NCBI GenBank assembly: GCA_021788645.1 | Contig: JAJYKK010000034.1 | Coordinates: 1-33,019, forward strand | Reading direction: 5' to 3' | Length of the DNA: 33,019 nt | Source: Pseudomonadota bacterium | GTDB taxonomy: Bacteria; Pseudomonadota; Gammaproteobacteria; Burkholderiales; JAKAFK01 | Shown: positions 31,224 to 33,019 of the stretch, piece by piece | Numbering within the stretch: position 1 is the first letter of the stretch | Layout: every line of letters begins with the position of its first letter | Translations under genes and position numbers: made by a program | The notes under the pieces: model-generated | The model's input: the letters and a program-made list of their open reading frames with translations, nothing else | What the model was told of the DNA's origin: nothing | Databases searched by the model: none

Positions 31224-33019
31224 TGCCCTCTCCCGGTTGGGACTTTCTTCGGGTCGAACTTGATGCGCTCGGCCAGTGCCGGATCTTGGTAATACTTGAT
31301 CTTCTGGCAGTACACCGGCGCGAAGCCGGCGACGAACACGAGTTCGTCCTCCGGCGGCAATCGCATGCATTCGTCGGCGGTCAACAGCGGCCGCTGCACG
31401 ATCTGCTCATTGGTGTTGACGTTCTGCAGCACCACCGCCAGCCGGTTGCCCGAATACTGGCGTTGTGTGTGCGTGACCGTCGCCTGCCCGGCCATCTCGG
31501 ACAGCAGCTTGGCCGTCTCGACCTTGTTCGGCGCATAGGCCACGCGGATGTGGCAATTGCTGACGATCGACTCGTCCTTGCCATAGGCGGCGTTCAGCTG
31601 CGTCAGGTCCTGCACGATCAGCAGCGCCTTCAGGCCATACCCCGCAATGAAAGCCAGGGCCTCCTGGAAGATTTCCAGCTTGCCCAGGCTGGGGAATTCG
31701 TCGATCAGCAGAAGAAGCTTGTGGGGAAATCGGCTCTTGCCCATGCCCCCCATCTCGAAATCCATCCCCTCGGTCAGCCTGCGCACCACCTGGCTGATGA
31801 CCAGGCGCAGCAGTGGCTTGAGGCGATCCTTGTCGCTGGGCGGGACGACCAGATAAAGGGATGTCTTCGGGACCACGGCCTGGCCATCGGGGTTTTTTCC
31901 TCCCATCAGGCTTTCCAGCGAGAAATCCGAGACTCGGGTGTTCTCGGCCACGATCGGGTCGCGGTACAGCGACAGGAAGGACAGCGCCGTGGACAGGACG
32001 CTGCCGGCCTCGTTGTCGGGTTTGTTCAGCCAGCTTTGCATGGCCTGGGCCACGGCCATCCACCCCGCGTGGCGGGCGTCGTGCTCTTCCTGCCGCTCTG
32101 CCAACCGGCCCTTCTCGAGCATCGCGTGCGCGATGTCCCGGATGTAGCCAATCACCGCCCTGGCGCCTTCGACGACGTCGCCGTCTTTGCCGCCTTCGCT
32201 CTGCGCCTGAGCCTGGGCCTTGCTCTCGGCCTCCTTCCGGAAAATTCCACCGTCCGAGAGGATGCCGAGCACGGTCGCGATGCACCGGTCGACCTTGCTC
32301 TCGCCATGCGGTGGCTCGCACAGCAGAACGAACAGGACGACGCCGGTCATGAGGTCGAAACCGGTCTTGGCCCAGTGATCCTTCAAGCCCTCGCCATTGG
32401 GGTCGACGATCATCGTCGCAATGTTCTGAACATCCTTGACCAAGTTGCCGTCGATGCGGATCTCCTGCAGGGGATTGAACCGTGCCGAGTCGGTGCTCGT
32501 CGGGTCGAATTTGAGGGTTCTCTGCCCGAGAAGCTTGTGGCGAAATCCGCTGGTCAGTGCCCAGTTCTCGCCCTTGATGTCGAGCACCAGGACCGATTCG
32601 TCCCAGGACAGCAGGGTCGGGATCACGATCCCCACACCTTTGCCGGACCGGGTCGGGGCGAACACCATCATGTGTTCGGGCCCCTTGTGGCGCAGGTACT
32701 GCACCTTGCCCCTGTGCTCCCAGGCCCCGAACAACACCCCGCCCTTGTTCTTGTCGGTCGGCAAAATGCCGGCCTCCAGCACTTCCGAGGGGAGCGCCCA
32801 GTGGGCCGAGCCGTGAAGATCATTGCGTTCGCTTTCGGCTTTGCGCGTGCGCCGGAAGGCCAAGGCGACCGGCAGCACAAGAGAGAGAAAGCCCCCCACG
32901 CCCATGATGAGGTGGGCACGCTCGAAGATCGTCATCACCGCCATGCCGTAATCCGGGCTGTTGAACTTCCAGGTCCAGACGAGCACGTCGAAGGGGAAGT
33001 AGACAAAGGGCGTCAAGGG
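31220..33019 (-). CDS. traG: Conjugal coupling protein TraG (VirD4 family), 5' end outside window
   Basis: The visible 599 codons encode the coupling ATPase that brings the relaxase-DNA complex to the secretion channel. A hydrophobic segment (HLIMGVGGFLSLVLPVALAF) is probably the second membrane helix of the N-terminus. Walker A is in APTRSGKGVGIVIPTL, with the following LVLDIKGENWALTSGFR motif; Walker B is LLLIDEFPSLGKL. ATQ-type regions near QDLTQLNAAYG complete the family pattern. The frame is open to the window edge; the first possible start inside it is a TTG at 33016, but the usual N-terminus is missing, so the gene begins beyond 33019. The stop overlaps the EAL gene. Confidence 0.95.
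   Translation of the reverse strand, partial: PLTPFVYFPFDVLVWTWKFNSPDYGMAVMTIFERAHLIMGVGGFLSLVLPVALAFRRTRKAESERNDLHGSAHWALPSEVLEAGILPTDKNKGGVLFGAWEHRGKVQYLRHKGPEHMMVFAPTRSGKGVGIVIPTLLSWDESVLVLDIKGENWALTSGFRHKLLGQRTLKFDPTSTDSARFNPLQEIRIDGNLVKDVQNIATMIVDPNGEGLKDHWAKTGFDLMTGVVLFVLLCEPPHGESKVDRCIATVLGILSDGGIFRKEAESKAQAQAQSEGGKDGDVVEGARAVIGYIRDIAHAMLEKGRLAERQEEHDARHAGWMAVAQAMQSWLNKPDNEAGSVLSTALSFLSLYRDPIVAENTRVSDFSLESLMGGKNPDGQAVVPKTSLYLVVPPSDKDRLKPLLRLVISQVVRRLTEGMDFEMGGMGKSRFPHKLLLLIDEFPSLGKLEIFQEALAFIAGYGLKALLIVQDLTQLNAAYGKDESIVSNCHIRVAYAPNKVETAKLLSEMAGQATVTHTQRQYSGNRLAVVLQNVNTNEQIVQRPLLTADECMRLPPEDELVFVAGFAPVYCQKIKYYQDPALAERIKFDPKKVPTGRGQ

Noticed and set aside
1-33019. CRISPR array
   Set aside because: No series of short identical repeats with regular unique spacers was found; the IS-end repeats are only three, are imperfect and include an inverted copy.

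Overview
The window looks like chromosomal DNA of a high-GC gammaproteobacterium that carries an integrated conjugative element. The accA-tilS pair is a common gammaproteobacterial neighbourhood. A sulfur- or iron-oxidising acidophile is my impression from the mix of genes, but nothing in the sequence proves it.

Left part (about 1-15,050), host-type genes. In order these are a SPOR-domain membrane protein, tilS and accA (minus strand), then divergently an ATP-dependent Lon-like protease with a universal-stress-type protein coupled to its 3' end. A Ser/Thr kinase-HDOD-GAF fusion follows on the minus strand. Next come a truncated transposase with regularly spaced terminal repeats, a tRNA-Arg(ACG) gene with its own promoter and a strong terminator, an arginase on the minus strand, and a very large PilZ/DUF1631/GGDEF/EAL protein.

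Middle (about 15,046-16,380), a transition zone. About 540 bp hold no supportable gene. Then come a small exported HNH-like protein and an AT-rich intergenic stretch with an 8-bp inverted repeat. The left edge of the mobile element probably lies here, but no integrase or att site is visible.

Right part (16,381-33,019), a P-type (Trb) conjugative type IV secretion region, essentially all on the minus strand. Read in the direction of transcription it runs traG/virD4 (cut by the window edge), an EAL-domain gene overlapping it by 4 bp, traF (pilin peptidase), trbC, a 64-aa gene, trbD, trbE, a secreted Ala/Gln/Ser-rich repeat protein, trbJ, trbL, a 90-aa two-helix membrane protein, a large protein with a C-terminal PD-(D/E)xK nuclease-like domain, trbF, trbG and trbI. 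The genes from trbC to the nuclease gene are closely packed or overlapping. Two toxin-antitoxin modules sit in the opposite orientation and break the region into blocks: relE/HTH between the EAL gene and traF, and a frameshifted brnT with intact brnA between traF and trbC. No trbB (VirB11), relaxase or integrase is seen.

The most interesting accessory content is the nuclease-like cargo gene between trbL and trbF, the three-fold repeat protein between trbE and trbJ, the EAL gene coupled to the coupling-protein gene, and a 28-bp sequence repeated upstream of both trbC and trbF that looks like a shared control element.
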